The notes: generated by a model from the letters alone, not told the origin. A stretch of 64,000 nucleotides of DNA from Zoroaster sp. YZ-2022 (GCA_029582265.1 CM055819.1:35409288-35473287); one strand, 5' to 3'; shown: positions 36,500-48,255, numbered from the stretch's first letter. Made by a program: numbers and translations.

Positions 36500-37166
36500 C
36501 GGCGATGTCTGCTCACAGTTTTTACAACGGGCGATGGTTGCTCAATAATAGTTTCTAGTAGGTTGTTTTTCCTCGATGAGCGTTTAGGTAAATGATTAAA
36601 CCTAGTAAACCTATTACCCTATCCCGATGCCATGGCATGTTTTTTGATCACGTTATCGTTGTCGTTTTTACGCCGGGGCTCAATAGGTAACGTTTGCCTC
36701 GCCAGCCGCTTTCTTTTTAAAATTTAGTTTTTCTTTTTATTAAGTTCCGCGTAGCTCTTTACTGGCCTAAGGTGACTCTGTTTGGATTTTTTTATTTTTT
36801 AGTCGGTGTTTTCGGGCATTTGATTTATCTCCGCTTGCTTCTCTAACCCATTGTCTTTTTCCAGTTTTCTGATTCCATTCGTCTTCATAATCTACGCAAG
36901 AATTCTCTTTTTAAATGCTTCAATGAAATTCGGCGCCGCCGCTAATCGGTGCCAAATATTATTCCGTACTTGTAGTATATTTCTGCTGGTAATGCGAAGA
37001 CAGCGCCTGAAATGAGGCCTTTTTTCTTCTGATCCGTAATTAATTCATCTTCATCGTCGATCGCAAATTTGTATCCCATCACATCGGTCAGCAAGCGTTT
37101 AAACTCGATCCCAACGCTTTGGCGTATAGAGTTATAATCGACGAGCCAAACGTATAATGGCTTCAT
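36500..37166 (-). pseudogene. unrecognised coding relic downstream of the capsid-like gene
   Basis: On the minus strand, ATG at 37166 opens a 74-residue frame with EFKRLLTDVMGYKFAIDDED and KKGLISGAVFALPAEIYYKY. After a frame change it continues as NFIEAFKKRIL, GIRKLEKDNGLEKQAEIN and a basic tail ending near 36510 (SRHRR). It is oriented as the capsid-like gene at 38266-39640 and follows it, so it may belong to the same element. Family not recognised. Confidence 0.4.
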
Positions 37167-37699
37167 TTCGTCCTAATCTCTGCCTTCGTATCGCACGTAT
37201 AATTTTGTTCTGTTCTGATTGACCGAAAGCTCAACTTCACTAATACTATACCTTACCGAAATATTTTTTCGAGCTTCCAGCAAACGATTTGCCACAACAA
37301 ACGATCGATGCGCGTTGACCGACGGTGAAACGTTATTTTCAATAAGAGTTGTTGTTACGACTCTTCGTTTAAAATGTTTACAACTTCTTCCAATATTACT
37401 TACTTAATACCAAATATTTACTTCGCCGTTGACAGTATTTTATAATTTCACCGCATCGACGCGAAGGTCCGCGAATCAAAACCCAACCCCACCTAGCGTC
37501 AGTTTCAGGTAAATACGCAAATCCAACTAAACATTCAATGAGCATATTTATCTTATAGCAGTGTTAGCGCATAAATCTTGATGGCAAACGGGGTACGACC
37601 GAATAAGTCACCTACTACGAACGCCTCGTAACCCAGTCAAGTCAATTTAATCGAGTATTGCGAACCTTAGGTTGATCCTGTTTTAAAATCAAGAACTTG

Positions 37700-38170
37700 C
37701 ATTGTTTAACCTGTTTTAATTTTTCTAGTATTTACTATTCTCAACCTTTATATCAAAGGATGTCATTTTCTCGAAGACAATTAACGAATTTATCTTTCAC
37801 AGTGAAACAAACACGCCTCCACTTGAGCGTTTGCTCTTCAAGATTTTAATACGCTATATTTTTTATGAAAGAACCAACAGCTGTGGTCGATGCCCACCGC
37901 CAAAAGCCAACTCGCTGCCACGAGCATTTATTATTCCCTGCTGTATGGCGACGCACTTAATGTCGCAAAGCCACAGTCGTCAATATGTCAACGTCTCGTC
38001 TCCCTTGAATGTCGCCGCTAGTAATTTCTATCGCTGTACTTTTAACGATAAATCGCTCAGATCGTTAACGAGCACTCTCGCTCGTCGTTCCAAATCCATT
38101 TTCTATTTTGATAAGCGAGATTTACCGCGATTTGCTGGACATAATATGACGATATATTCAAAATATTGAT
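37700..38170 (-). pseudogene. frame-broken coding relic between the two larger ones
   Basis: Protein-like minus-strand stretches in changing frames: LERRARVLVNDLSDLSLKVQ near 38080, GDIQGRRDVDILTTVALRH near 37990 and ARGSELAFGGGHRPQLLVLS near 37910. Not recognised. The open frame on the plus strand over the same bases is a shadow. Confidence 0.3.
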
Positions 38171-38265
38171 ATTCTTTTCGGTAACTAAATCGAAACAAAT
38201 TCGTTTTTTCCATTAATTGGTTTGTCCGGCAATCAACGTGCAGCGTTTGGATATTTAGGAAGCAT

Positions 38266-39640
38266 ATTTTAATAATAATAACATGTTAATATAGCACAAT
38301 TATGAAATCGTCCATTTTCGATATTGAGTTGAGCAGTCCACAATATATGTGTAACAGTATATCTGCCAAGTGTCTTCCGATTCCTCTCATCCATTTGAAT
38401 CCGTAAATCTTCTGATAAGTTTTCATCATTTACCCGCTTCCAGAACGGTTGTCGTCGCTGCTTCTCATATCTGTGCAAACCGTATTTATCTAGTAAATAA
38501 TCGGTTTATTTACGTTCGACAACGATGACGTGAAGTTCTTAGTTACCTCATGCTTATTCGCCTTTCTCTCGAATCCCGAAATATTTCTTTTTGAATTCTT
38601 CCCAGTGTTGATACTGGTGCATCCCATGCGCGTAAAGTTGATTAGGAACTCCTTCACAGTAACTGAAACTTTATCGATTTTTTGACGAAAATTCCAAATG
38701 ATCTTTTAGGATCGGTTTCCAGCTCTTGAATAAAAACACATTCCTTTCTATGCTTTTTTTGCAGGCGTATTGAGATTTATATTCCGCGTTTTATCTCGTT
38801 TGTTTAGCGGTTTGACGCTTTGTCTCAAGACTCTATCGAACAATATAGGACAACTTGTCACTATATTCTCTCTTTAATCGTCGAGTGAGATGTGAAATAT
38901 TAACGACTTAGTATTCTAAAGAAATTCCGCTTATGTCATATTTTAGCATTAGTCATCCGTGCTTTTAATAACTTTTAGAAAATTTATTCAACGTGAGTTC
39001 GTAGGTTAAATTAACTCGATGCTGAGTTGATAATACGGTTGATGATCCGTCAATAGTTCAAAATCGAGCGGAAATGTAATATTCGCTTTAAAGTATCCGC
39101 GACGGGCTTTGTCTTTTTCCCACGTTAGCCGAAGCATCGCCGCCAGTAGCGCGCCTACTCTACCTTTAGTTACGTTTAACATCGTTCGATCTTGATATTG
39201 CCAGATTAGCGCCGGTCTTTTCGTCAACCACTCGTCTTTTAAACAACTGCACACGTCAGCATCGTCTAAAAGAAAACACTCATTTCCCTCCATCTTAATG
39301 TAGACGATATTGTACGATGGCGCTGCATCATATTATATACGAGCGTTCTGCACCGTCATTTTTCGGACTCGAGATCAATGTTGAAGGCCAATCTCACCGT
39401 ACCCGGAACGATAACGCCGTTTCTCCCAAATTTGAAAACGAACCGTCAACAGTTGATTTTTCGGTGATGCGTGCTAGGATCATTTCCAGGTAATTGAATC
39501 TTTTGATGCAATCCTTTATAGCAATTCTCGGTCTCTGGAATTTTCAGGCCGGATCTAGTTTGTGTCCGAATGTCGAATCATATTTTAACAGCGTAAAATA
39601 TTACTACTTTATTTTTTTTTTAAATGTTTATAAATTATAA
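38266..39640 (-). pseudogene. Polinton/Maverick-like major capsid protein, frame-broken
   Basis: The capsid protein of Polinton/adintovirus-type elements builds the virion from double jelly rolls. Motifs of the family that I recognise appear in the right order on the minus strand: VPGTVRLAFNIDLES (39361-39410), GNECFLLDDADV then PLDFELLTDHQPYYQ within 39006-39293, a loop with GVPNQLYAHGMHQYQHWEEF (38570-38660), and AQLNIENGRF near the C-terminus (38290-38340). Length is about 1.3 kb, somewhat shorter than a full gene. At least four frame changes and in-frame stops break it, so no complete protein is encoded as written. The call rests on motif recognition without a search. Confidence 0.5.
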
Positions 39641-39719
39641 AATATGGTAGGCCTATCGGATAGCTGATGATGGTCGGTGGTGCTGTAGTAAACGCGTTGG
39701 CTTTTAGCGGATCGAATTG

Positions 39720-40080
39720 CTACTTTCAAGGTTGGTCATGAAGAACAAAAAAGACACGATTTTACATGGAAGAATTCGATGAAAGCGAGAGACAAATTTA
39801 CGAGAGCGCAGAAAGCACCAAATTTAATAAACGAACGACCTGTAAAAAGAATTGAATGCTATAAAACTGTTAACGACAGGACAAAGCGATGAACGGAATA
39901 TTATATCGTCACCGGGTTTTAGCCAATTTGATTTCACTGAAGATTTATACGACGAACCTAAACTCAGAAGATATTTCGTTCCTAGCGAAGAAAACTCGAG
40001 AAATTGTATTTATCAGCTTGAAAAGGAGGTTGTGGTAGGCTATGTGAGCGGTAAACATTACAAAGTCTGATAAAAAATTA
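39720..40080 (+). pseudogene. unrecognised plus-strand coding relic
   Basis: It is divergent from the capsid-like gene. One 72-residue frame (39852-40070) reads LTTGQSDERNIISSPGFSQF, DFTEDLYDEPKLRRYFVPSE and VVGYVSGKHYKV; a preceding frame has KARDKFTRAQKAPNLINERP. Acidic and coding-like, but not recognised. Confidence 0.35.
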
Positions 40081-40237
40081 AAAGCAATGCAGGAAGGAGT
40101 GAGATGAAGTCATCGATGGCATATCGAGTGGTAGGGACATAATGACGATTAAGAATATGATGATACTTGTTCTCAACAAGATGAAGAAAAGATAGTTAAT
40201 GACAGTTAAACAGAAGAGCAAATTAGCTTTTGATTAT

Positions 40238-40371
40238 TTAATCACCATTTAATGAAAATGCTTTCAATTTGTGAGCTGAAAGCATCTGCTGAATGAAAAT
40301 CTTGCAATGCAATTTCAACAGTCACTTACAGCTCACAAATTGAAAGCATTTTTTCATTAAATGAGTGATTA
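40238..40371. repeat. long hairpin between coding relics
   Basis: AATCACCATTTAATGAAAAT plus GCTTTCAATTTGTGAGCTG is repeated inverted as CAGCTCACAAATTGAAAGC plus ATTTTTTCATTAAATGAGTG, with a loop of about 55 bases. Arms of about 40 bp are nearly perfect despite the poor quality of the surrounding sequence. Confidence 0.75.
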
Positions 40372-40519
40372 GGAACCAAAATGGGTTTGTCTCTCAGTTG
40401 AAAATCCATGACACCTCGGATCGCGTTTCTTTTTGCTGTCCTGGACATGCGTTTCTTTTGCTGTTCAGTATATGTTTAATGATCCACCGACTTACTGTTC
40501 GATTTTGTAAAATTTTGAA

Positions 40520-41220
40520 AGGTAAGTAGTCTTTTTTCACATTTGACGACTGGCATAACTTTCGAGCAAACGTATATCATATTCCTTCTCCATCTCGAGA
40601 TAATAAATTTATTTTTAACGATGAAACGCAGCACCAATTTTACGAAATGTGCTACAAAACGCGAGATGATGTAAAAGTTTTTGTGCGTGAGCCTTCTTTT
40701 CGGCGCCGATATAAACACTAAAATCTGTTTCGATATAAACAAAAAGTCATTACCCTTAACCCAATAAATATATTTTTGCAAACCATTTAATATGATTAAA
40801 TAATATGGCGTATTTACGGAATCGAATAAAAGCGATCTATTTTCGACATCTCTAAAAATCATAATCCAAACCATTTATAAACACCATGGACATATTGATG
40901 AAGACGTACGGAATCATAATATTGAATTAATTGGAGATTACTCACTGGATTGAAGTCCGGTGGGAGAGAAGTTTCACCATTATTTTATAAGCTACTATCT
41001 TTCAAAATGTTCAACTTATGCTAAATTAATTAACGGTGAACATTACTATTCACACAAAAAACTGGAAATAACCAATAGAGCATACTGTACAAGCTTTCAA
41101 ATTAGATTTTCCAGATTTTTATTGGTTTATAACGATGAACCGCAGCATTTAGAATGCGGCGCTTGCATCAAGAGTCAAAATAAAAAAAGTCTTTCTACAA
41201 GCTGACATAAGCGGGGATCT
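40520..41220 (+). pseudogene. unrecognised plus-strand coding relic(s)
   Basis: Stretches in successive frames: RANVYHIPSPSRDNKFIFND and YKTRDDVKVFVREPSFRRRY (40555-40720), MAYLRNRIKAIYFRHL (40804-40853), then an 81-codon open frame 40960-41205 with HHYFISYYLSKCSTYAKLIN and RFLLVYNDEPQHLECGACIK. The dense protein-like content with frame changes matches neighbours. Function unknown. Confidence 0.35.
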
Positions 41221-41276
41221 GTTACGATTATACAAATTAATGTTTCTTCCATTAAATTAAATTTTTAAATCTTTTA

Positions 41277-41498
41277 TTATTATGGAAAGCCAATGAGCGT
41301 CTCTACAGAAACCATCCAAACGTTTATCCAGATAAAGTGTATAAGATGTCAGATACTCCAACACGTACAAGAGTTAAATGTCACTTGTTTCTGCTGGCAA
41401 AATCAATCGAGATTCAAAAAGAAATTCTAAAAGAAAGAAACGAGCGCGAGGCGGTATATAAAAACATAATAAAAATCATCAACCTTGTCTCATCGTAG
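41277..41498 (+). CDS. open frame, 73 residues, no ATG start, unrecognised
   Basis: Open from 41277 to TAG at 41498: WKANERLYRNHPNVYPDKVY, MSDTPTRTRVKCHLFLLAKS and IEIQKEILKERNEREAVYKN. It has a charged, helical C-terminus and good coding character. The first ATG is internal (MSDTPT), so the real start may be in another frame upstream. Part of the presumed Polinton-like gene cluster by position. Confidence 0.4.
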   Translation, partial: LLWKANERLYRNHPNVYPDKVYKMSDTPTRTRVKCHLFLLAKSIEIQKEILKERNEREAVYKNIIKIINLVSS

Positions 41499-41618
41499 AA
41501 ACGATGGCATAAGAATTGGGCGGTGGAGCAGGAGGGATTGAATCGCTAGTATCGCCACCACGTAGCAGCGCCCTGTAGGATATATACCGAATTGAACAGC
41601 TTAGGACCAGGGTGGCAT

Positions 41619-41711
41619 ATGGCGTTTGCGATCAGATACGCGAAATTTAAACTCGATAAAAAAAAACTAAAACCCAACGAGATAAGAGTCAGCTTCAGCG
41701 GTGAACTCTAG
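41619..41711 (+). CDS. small open frame MAFAIRYAKFKLDKKKLKPN, unrecognised
   Basis: A 30-residue ORF with a basic N-terminal half, ending IRVSFSGEL. It is preceded in another frame by a glycine-rich ELGGGAGGIESLVSPPRSSA (41515-41573). It may be a fragment of a longer protein broken by indels. Confidence 0.25.
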   Translation: MAFAIRYAKFKLDKKKLKPNEIRVSFSGEL

Positions 41712-41713
41712 TT

Positions 41714-41932
41714 TCACCATCGACAACCACGTTTCAAAAGGCCATCGAAGATTTGTGTTATAAGTCAAGAAGAATCACATTAATCAACGTGAAGAGCGAA
41801 ACAAGTACTGCAAATGAAAGAAAATATTCGAAACCTAAATTTATCTTAAAATTAACGATGGTAAAATATATCAAAACTATTGACGATAAACAAAAAGACC
41901 CTATCAGGAAAAAATTAGTGAATTTAAAGTAA
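41714..41932 (+). CDS. open frame, 72 residues, no ATG start, unrecognised
   Basis: Open from the codon after the previous stop region to TAA at 41932: FQKAIEDLCYKSRRITLINV, KSETSTANERKYSKPKFILK and LTMVKYIKTIDDKQKDPIRK. Lysine-rich and coding-like, and the same strand as 41277-41498. Likely one gene with the preceding pieces, interrupted by frameshifts. Confidence 0.35.
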   Translation, partial: SPSTTTFQKAIEDLCYKSRRITLINVKSETSTANERKYSKPKFILKLTMVKYIKTIDDKQKDPIRKKLVNLK

Positions 41933-42067
41933 ACTCATGATAGATAAATTTTGATGATAAAAACCCGCTTCCGCAAATAGCGAGTTGGCACTACATCTAT
42001 TCTGGATAAACCTCCCCGTATAACTAAATTTTAAAGTTTTTAAATACTCACGTAACTGAGCCGCTTT

Positions 42068-42570
42068 TTGAATCAACTCTTTCATCACTATATTATAATG
42101 CTAAACCATTTATTTTTATTGTGTTACCACATTTCGTACAAACGTTTAGTTTTAAAATTTGTACGAGAGTTATATTCTACATGGAACTGGTATAATTTTC
42201 TCCCATGTCGAAATTGGCCACTGATGCTGCCTGCAACACACATTGTTAGGTACGCTCGGCATGCAAGACATCTCTCTCGAACCAAAGTTTCATTCGCACG
42301 GAACAATCTTTTAGATAAATATTTATCAACATCTCCTTTACTATTAAACTGCTATAATATGAAACCGTTTTTACATTTTTATCGACTAAAACAACATCTT
42401 TTTCCCAAATCAATTTTTTCACTATTCATCATATATGCATCTACAACCGAAGATGTAGTTATCCTCACGTTGTCTATTAAACAAACGATTGTTTCTTTAA
42501 ACCTTTTATAGAACACTAATTTCAACAATAAAGGCCGTAAGTTATGCATCTTCAATATCTTTTGAATCAA
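42068..42570. other. open frames on both strands, strand undecided
   Basis: The plus strand is open for 147 codons (42068-42511), which is long for such AT-rich DNA. The minus strand also has protein-like stretches (FKETIVCLIDNVRITTSSVV near 42470; CLACRAYLTMCVAGSISGQF near 42250). The amino-acid make-up does not decide between them. Confidence 0.25.
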
Positions 42571-44135
42571 CTAAATTTATATTAATGCGTTCATTGAAAC
42601 GAATGCAATCGACACCGAGGTAGTACCATCACATTTTCTTTATAAAATCAAACCGCCAAATATATCCTTAAAATATATTTTCCTATATTTTTCCAATCTT
42701 GAAGTTAACTTTCTTAATAAACTTTCATATTGTCTCAAAAATTGTATTATACCTTTTTCTTTTACTATGCGATGATATAGCAATGAATGGTCGTCGATTG
42801 AACTCAGGAAAAAGACCCTTCTTTAAATGTTTGAAAGAGAAACTCTCAATTCGAGATTGCAAACAGTTTGCTAAGAAACTTATAAAGTTTCTTTTATCCG
42901 TTTTAATCTCAAATTACAATTCCAACATTGGATAGAATCTGACAAACGTACTCCTTAATGCCGGTAATGCTCCAAAGAAGAATTTGTTATCATCCTCTTT
43001 TAACTATTCATCTACATAATATGAATTCGTTTTTTTCAATTTTTAACAATCAAAAACAATAGGCCCATTCTTTTTTCAAATCACCTTACACTTTAAAAAA
43101 AAAAATAACATTGATGACCCCATCAACTCTTTTTATTATGACGTCACTAACCCATTTAACCTTGATTCCATCAACCTCGTTCACCTTATGACGTCTTCAC
43201 TCCCACCCACCCAACCATTTCAACATACATCAAATTCCTTTCATAAAGTTCAAATTAATGAATCGAGCTCGTAAAGCGATGGTGCCTCCCTATTTGCTTT
43301 CAGTGTCTACAGACTTCACCTGCTCAGTCTCCGTAGTTTCTACAGATCCTTGCACTTGTCCGAAAGGTCTGAGCTGCTGTCGAAGTATGAAAAGCCACTA
43401 TCTTGTTTGAAACTCGGGGAATTCTCTTTTCTTTTCGCGCGTCGCGTTGAGCGCCGACAAGTACCATCAGCGGCATACTGACGGAACGATGAAACAGCAA
43501 ATATGGCGTTCGAGCAAAGCGATCAGCAACTGAATCCGATGTGTCTCGATTGATTCAGGAAACGAGTGACCACCAGTGCGTGATGCTTCCTGTACGGTAC
43601 AAAAAGCTCACCATCCCCACCAATCATTCCAGCTTGATGCCTGTAGGTTAACGCGACACCATCACCATTATGAACGGTAGCAGCATTTTATTTTTTGCCC
43701 GCCGACTTCGGAACCGAATTCGTCCAGAACTGACGCAACGTTGCTCACATTTATTGCGTTATCCGTCCGTGCAATGTAGCAATATAATATCACGAAATCT
43801 ATTTTAAATATGGGGGAACAATTTTAAATTTAAACAAATTTCATTTCAAAGTTAAAGACCATACAAGTGCTCTGATTTTACCAAAATTGTTGAATATGTG
43901 TTAGTTTATATGCGGCCCAAAAAGCATTGAACAAATCAGAAACACATTAAAAAATCAGCATCAGCCAAAATTCCAGCGGTTGAAATTGCGACGTCACCTT
44001 TTTAGATGTTGACATTTTGTGACCCGTGGCGGCAAATGTTTTTCCGTTTTTTTATAAGGTTAACCATTAATCTTTTGCTATCATAATTGTTGTGAAAGAA
44101 TGTTATCATGACGAAACACCCATCTTCCATTCCAG
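42571..44135. other. mixed sequence, no supported gene
   Basis: A plus-strand 78-codon frame at 42699-42935 ends in a basic stretch (RRLNSGKRPFFKCLKEKLSI) but has no further support. From about 43250 the sequence becomes more GC-balanced. A 50-codon open stretch at 43490-43650 (SATESDVSRLIQETSDHQCV) has a usable GT after it but no good acceptor. Confidence 0.3.
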
Positions 44136-44182
44136 TATATGGTCTCAGGTTCAGCGAAACCTCCACCGAAACCTCTCGTCAG
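44136..44182 (+). CDS. candidate internal exon of a small plus-strand gene
   Basis: Acceptor CATCTTCCATTCCAG and donor CGTCAG|GTATCG bound 47 nt. All three frames are open, so the length alone says little. In the frame that joins to the 46056 exon it reads YGLRFSETSTETSRQ. Confidence 0.25.
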
Positions 44183-46055
44183 GTATCGTTAACTATGGTG
44201 TTAGTTGTTCTAAAGAAATGCCAATCGTCATTGTAATTTGTGTGCTTAACCACTTTGGAATATACTGATTCAATGCCGCAGCTTCAGTGTGCGGGTGGTT
44301 TACATAACCTTGCGCGCTGCCGAAGCTATGTTAAGTAGATAAATGTTAAGGGAGTAGCGTGAACACTGATGGGGGAAAGAACAATCTAACCTAAAAACTA
44401 TACGAGGGGTGGGGTATTATTTGCTGATTGAGGTTCTGGCTTATTGACTGAGATACATCACCAGTCTCCCTTAGTACAGTTTCGTTGCAGGCGCTTAGCC
44501 TTTCTTTTTCTTTTTCATGGAGAGGTTGGTATTTTTCCCAAAAATGGAGGATCTCGAACGCCTGGGAGGGGGAGAGTTGGACTGTCTAAAATAATTATAC
44601 ATATTATATCGATATTTGCATGCCTTCGACATAATTCATTTTGATTGGTATAGGAATATTAGGCTTATCATTTTGCTCTTTGCAGAGAAAATACATAAAT
44701 TGTTCAAATGTGTATTGAACTAGAGGTAACTGATAATGTCCAGAATAACATAATTAGTTTAAATGGAAAAACATCTGGACGTATGATACAAATGAAGAGA
44801 GTTATTCGTTTTTTCGAATGCCTTATTTTAATAGTTAACATTGATAAAATGAAAAAAAATAAGTGACTGAGAAATTGCGCAGCTGATGGCAATGGATTAA
44901 TTGACAGGAGCACCTTTCATCTTTTGATTATAAACAAGATTATTTTCAGGCGATATTAAACCAAATGTTTTTTTTTCGACACCACATTATATCGATCGGC
45001 AACGGCGCCCTCGCGCGATATCATTTCTAAACCAAGACCACGGTCATTGTTGATGTTTTCCATACATTCAGCTCAATGTTTTGTTTACACACTGGCTGAA
45101 ATGAAGCTAATTGGCGGGAAGCTAGTTTCAAACATTTGGTTAAGAATAGTTTACAAAACAAATTCAGATTTACTAACCCAAAAGTTGACACAAACAATTT
45201 ATAGAAATAAATACATGAAGTAGACATTTGCAAGAAATGTTTTAATATTTCAGTTTGGTCTGAAGAGTTCACTTTCTTAATTTCACATTGAATAATACAC
45301 AATATCCAGCGACATGACTTAAGATAAGGCTGCAATGTCTTGTGTATACAATAAACTTGTTAATTAGCGACTCATAAGCCCAAAGAGCACATAAACAAAT
45401 CCATGAACCCACTTTTAAACCAGAACCATTGGTTTTTTTTATAAAGATTCAAGGATGTTTATAATAATCAGACTGAACAAGGTTCAACATCTGTTTCGCC
45501 TTCTTTCGCCATCATTGGCTATTTGTATAAATAATATATTACGTTCAGTTCAGTGGCTAGCCAGTTTTGTTAATAATATCGCTTTTTGTTAAATATATCG
45601 TTATATTTTAAAAACTTTGAAATAGCGCTCAAGGTGTAAAATCTCTGTACTTTACCTCAAACGTCTGAATTAATTTTGCTTAAACTGTCCAGTTAAGGAT
45701 ATTTGCCAAATATACTCCACACAAAAGTGCACAAGGAGAGTCTTTACAAATATTTCGTTCTTGTCAAAGAATTGTCAATTAAAAGAGCAACATCCAAAGA
45801 TAAAGTCACAACTATTTACATTCACCTGAAGGTAACATACCATATAGTGTATAACTACATTCTGGGATCTGAATCAATAAATCAATCATTCAGCAAAAAA
45901 AGCAACACAAGTTTCTTTCTTATACATATGCTCGAGATGCTGCGCCATGTTGCTCAGAGATATTCCAGAATCTTATAAAAACGGTCAACCACGCAATTTT
46001 CACATAATTTAATAACAAATTTCACCGATTAAATAAAACTTGGCCTTTGTCCCAG
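44183..46055. other. nothing recognised
   Basis: Unique sequence. A minus-strand 102-codon frame at 45027-45335 has no supporting features. TATCGATCGG and GCGCCCTCGCGCGATATC near 44995 are short palindromic patches only. Confidence 0.35.
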
Positions 46056-46122
46056 TCGCCTCCACGTCGCAGAGAATCACTTCACGTTTCTTCTGCCATT
46101 ATTCATGGTGAACTGTTATCAG
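46056..46122 (+). CDS. candidate internal exon (SPPRRRESLHVSS)
   Basis: A strong acceptor (GGCCTTTGTCCCAG) and a strong donor (TCAG|GTGAGT) bound 67 nt. One frame reads SPPRRRESLHVSSAIIHGEL plus LS, then one base of a codon. That base joins in phase with the candidate exon at 48032. A second frame is also open. No family recognised. Confidence 0.35.
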
Positions 46123-46369
46123 GTGAGTGTACATGCTTGAGATGTAGTATGTATTTGCCCATTTGTTTTGACTCATTACCAAACAAAAACACATCCTAAA
46201 ACATGACATCAGCACCAAGTCTAGAACCAATGAAACCAGAGGTGTTTTTTACGATTTGGCCTGTCCTAGAAATTATTTTCTGCATTAACCGCCATGTATC
46301 ACACATTCTAACACAATGAAGATAGTGCAACACACAAAACCACAGAAAATCTGAAAAGCCACAGTGTAT

Positions 46370-46415
46370 CATTAGTGGATCCAGGGGGGCTGGGGCTGTA
46401 GCCCCCCAAAAAAAA
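46370..46415 (+). repeat. GC-rich hairpin typical of a transposon end
   Basis: TGGATCCAGGGGGGCTGGGG followed by CTGTAGCCCCCCAAAAAAAA. The GGGGGGCT/AGCCCCCC inverted pair followed by poly-A resembles common interspersed-element ends, but no partner end was found. Confidence 0.35.
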
Positions 46416-47159
46416 AATCAGGAAAAAAATAAAAATAAAATAAATGAAAAATAATTGAAGAAAAAAGGGGAGTGAGAGAATCTCATTCTACAGTGCAGGA
46501 TAAACATAAGGAGGTGACCTACTTAGTAATTGTACTAACCGTTGTGCAGGAAGTATGGCACCTTGTAGCACTGAAAAATAATTGTTTTTGATTCTCAGCC
46601 CCCTAAAAGTTCGATCCGCCTGTGTATACTTTCGTAAAGTTCTTGTAACACAAGTTGAAAAGTTATCGATTATATTTTTTATTTTAAATTGAGGCATTTA
46701 TCAAGTGTGTCTTCAAGATATCTATCACAATTCGCTCTACAAATGTATTATTATTTCTGCTGAAAAGTGCAATTTAAATCCACAAAATGTATTAATAAAG
46801 TGAAGAAAGCTCACTGTTGAATCGGTCAACATGAGAAGTTATTATAGTCCCATCCAATTATGATTTTTTTTAAACAGACTTGGATAATGTTGTACTTTTC
46901 AAAGACTTCAACAGCCGAGCGCTACACCACGATTATTAGGCCAAAAACAGCGAGCGCTCCAGAAGATTTTTTTCTTTTTTTTTTTCCTTGACTGTCGTTT
47001 TAAGATTGTCGCATTGAACCGAAACCACATACGTCAACAAAACGTATCAGCAAGGAATTTTGCTTCAGAAGGTGCGCGCGTCCAAGCATTTTGTTGTACT
47101 TTTCTGCTGTGAACATGGTTGCAGCAATTCATCCATGTTAGCGTGCAATGCTCGCGCAA

Positions 47160-47460
47160 ATATGCGGAGTGGTCATTCGGTTTTGAAAACGTGTGATTAG
47201 CCGCACCGTTGATATTATCGTGCCGCGGGGGTCAGTGCACAAACGTGGGCGCTTATTTGAAACGTGTACTGAGTCGCAACGTTGACATACAAAACAGTGC
47301 GCGAAGCCAGTGAAAACATGTCAGTGGCCATATTCGATTGGAAAAACGTAGATTCGAGTCGCACTGTTGGCACAATAAAGGAAGTGGTGCACTATGAGGC
47401 CAAATATATTCGATTTGGAAAACATGTAGATTGAGTCTTGGTACCGCAATTTATCGAAAA
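47160..47460 (+). repeat. degenerate tandem repeat, ~75-80 bp, ~4 copies
   Basis: Units share TTGAAAACGTGT-GATT or its variants (TTGAAACGTGTACTGAGTCG, TGGAAAAACGTAGATTCGAG, TGGAAAACATGTAGATTGAG) followed by a CGCA(C/A)(C/T)GTTG core. Old and diverged. Confidence 0.6.
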
Positions 47461-48031
47461 AGTAGCATTTCGTTAAACCAAATGTATATATGTTTTATAC
47501 AAAGAAATTGGTAAGTTTAATAATAACAGGTCATGAATGACGGGGGGAAAAAAGAAAAAAACCGACCTGAGACAGCACTTTAATGGTCGGTGAGGCAACT
47601 CAACATCTTTTTGTGTGGCCTTATTACCATTTACGGCGAACAGCACATATACAATAAAGAAATCGAAGTTCATCGAAAGAATCAATCAATTTTTTCTGTA
47701 CAGAACAGCCCGCTTGGGCAGAATGACCGCGATCACAACGGTAGTATACATTTCATGGTACTTTTGTACATTTTATTAGGCTGACTATAAGTGTGAGTTT
47801 TGCATGCCAGCTCAAGTTGATGAACAGACACACCCAATGCATAAGCTCGAAGCATACACATCCTCATTGTTATACCCAGCAGTATGCGCGTGATATGACC
47901 ATGGATCATCTTCAGAGCGTGGACTGATCTGGGACTATCACGTCAGAATGGTAAAACTGAGAGAACAAATCAAAGATTACTTTATTTCTTTAGTGCTGTA
48001 AATGCATTGTAGCGGACAGGAGCAGATCCAG

Positions 48032-48228
48032 GGTTGCCAGCCAAGGGGAACACGGCAAATCAAGGATACAAACGTACGGTTACTTTATACAAGATGATCA
48101 GCAATGAATGGGATGGTTTGACCACAATTCTGAATTCTGTAAAGGTGACTGTAATTAACATAAAGGAAGATCCGGGCCATAACATTTTCAAGAGGCTTTT
48201 TAGCTGCTGTAATAAACGATGCTGGTGA
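48032..48228 (+). CDS. candidate terminal exon of a small plus-strand gene
   Basis: After GCAGATCCAG the frame continues from the 46056 exon (G|GG) as LPAKGNTANQGYKRTVTLYK, MISNEWDGLTTILNSVK and ends FKRLFSCCNKRCW with a stop at 48226-48228. AATAAA lies 22 bases later (48250-48255). The phase match across two introns is suggestive, but each exon is short, the acceptor tract is weak and I recognise no family. Confidence 0.3.
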
Positions 48229-48249
48229 TACCACTGAGTAAGTTACACA

Positions 48250-48255
48250 AATAAA
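48250..48255 (+). terminator. AATAAA after the candidate terminal exon
   Basis: Placed 22 bases beyond the TGA of the candidate exon at 48032. Common by chance in AT-rich DNA, so it only supports the gene model weakly. Confidence 0.3.
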
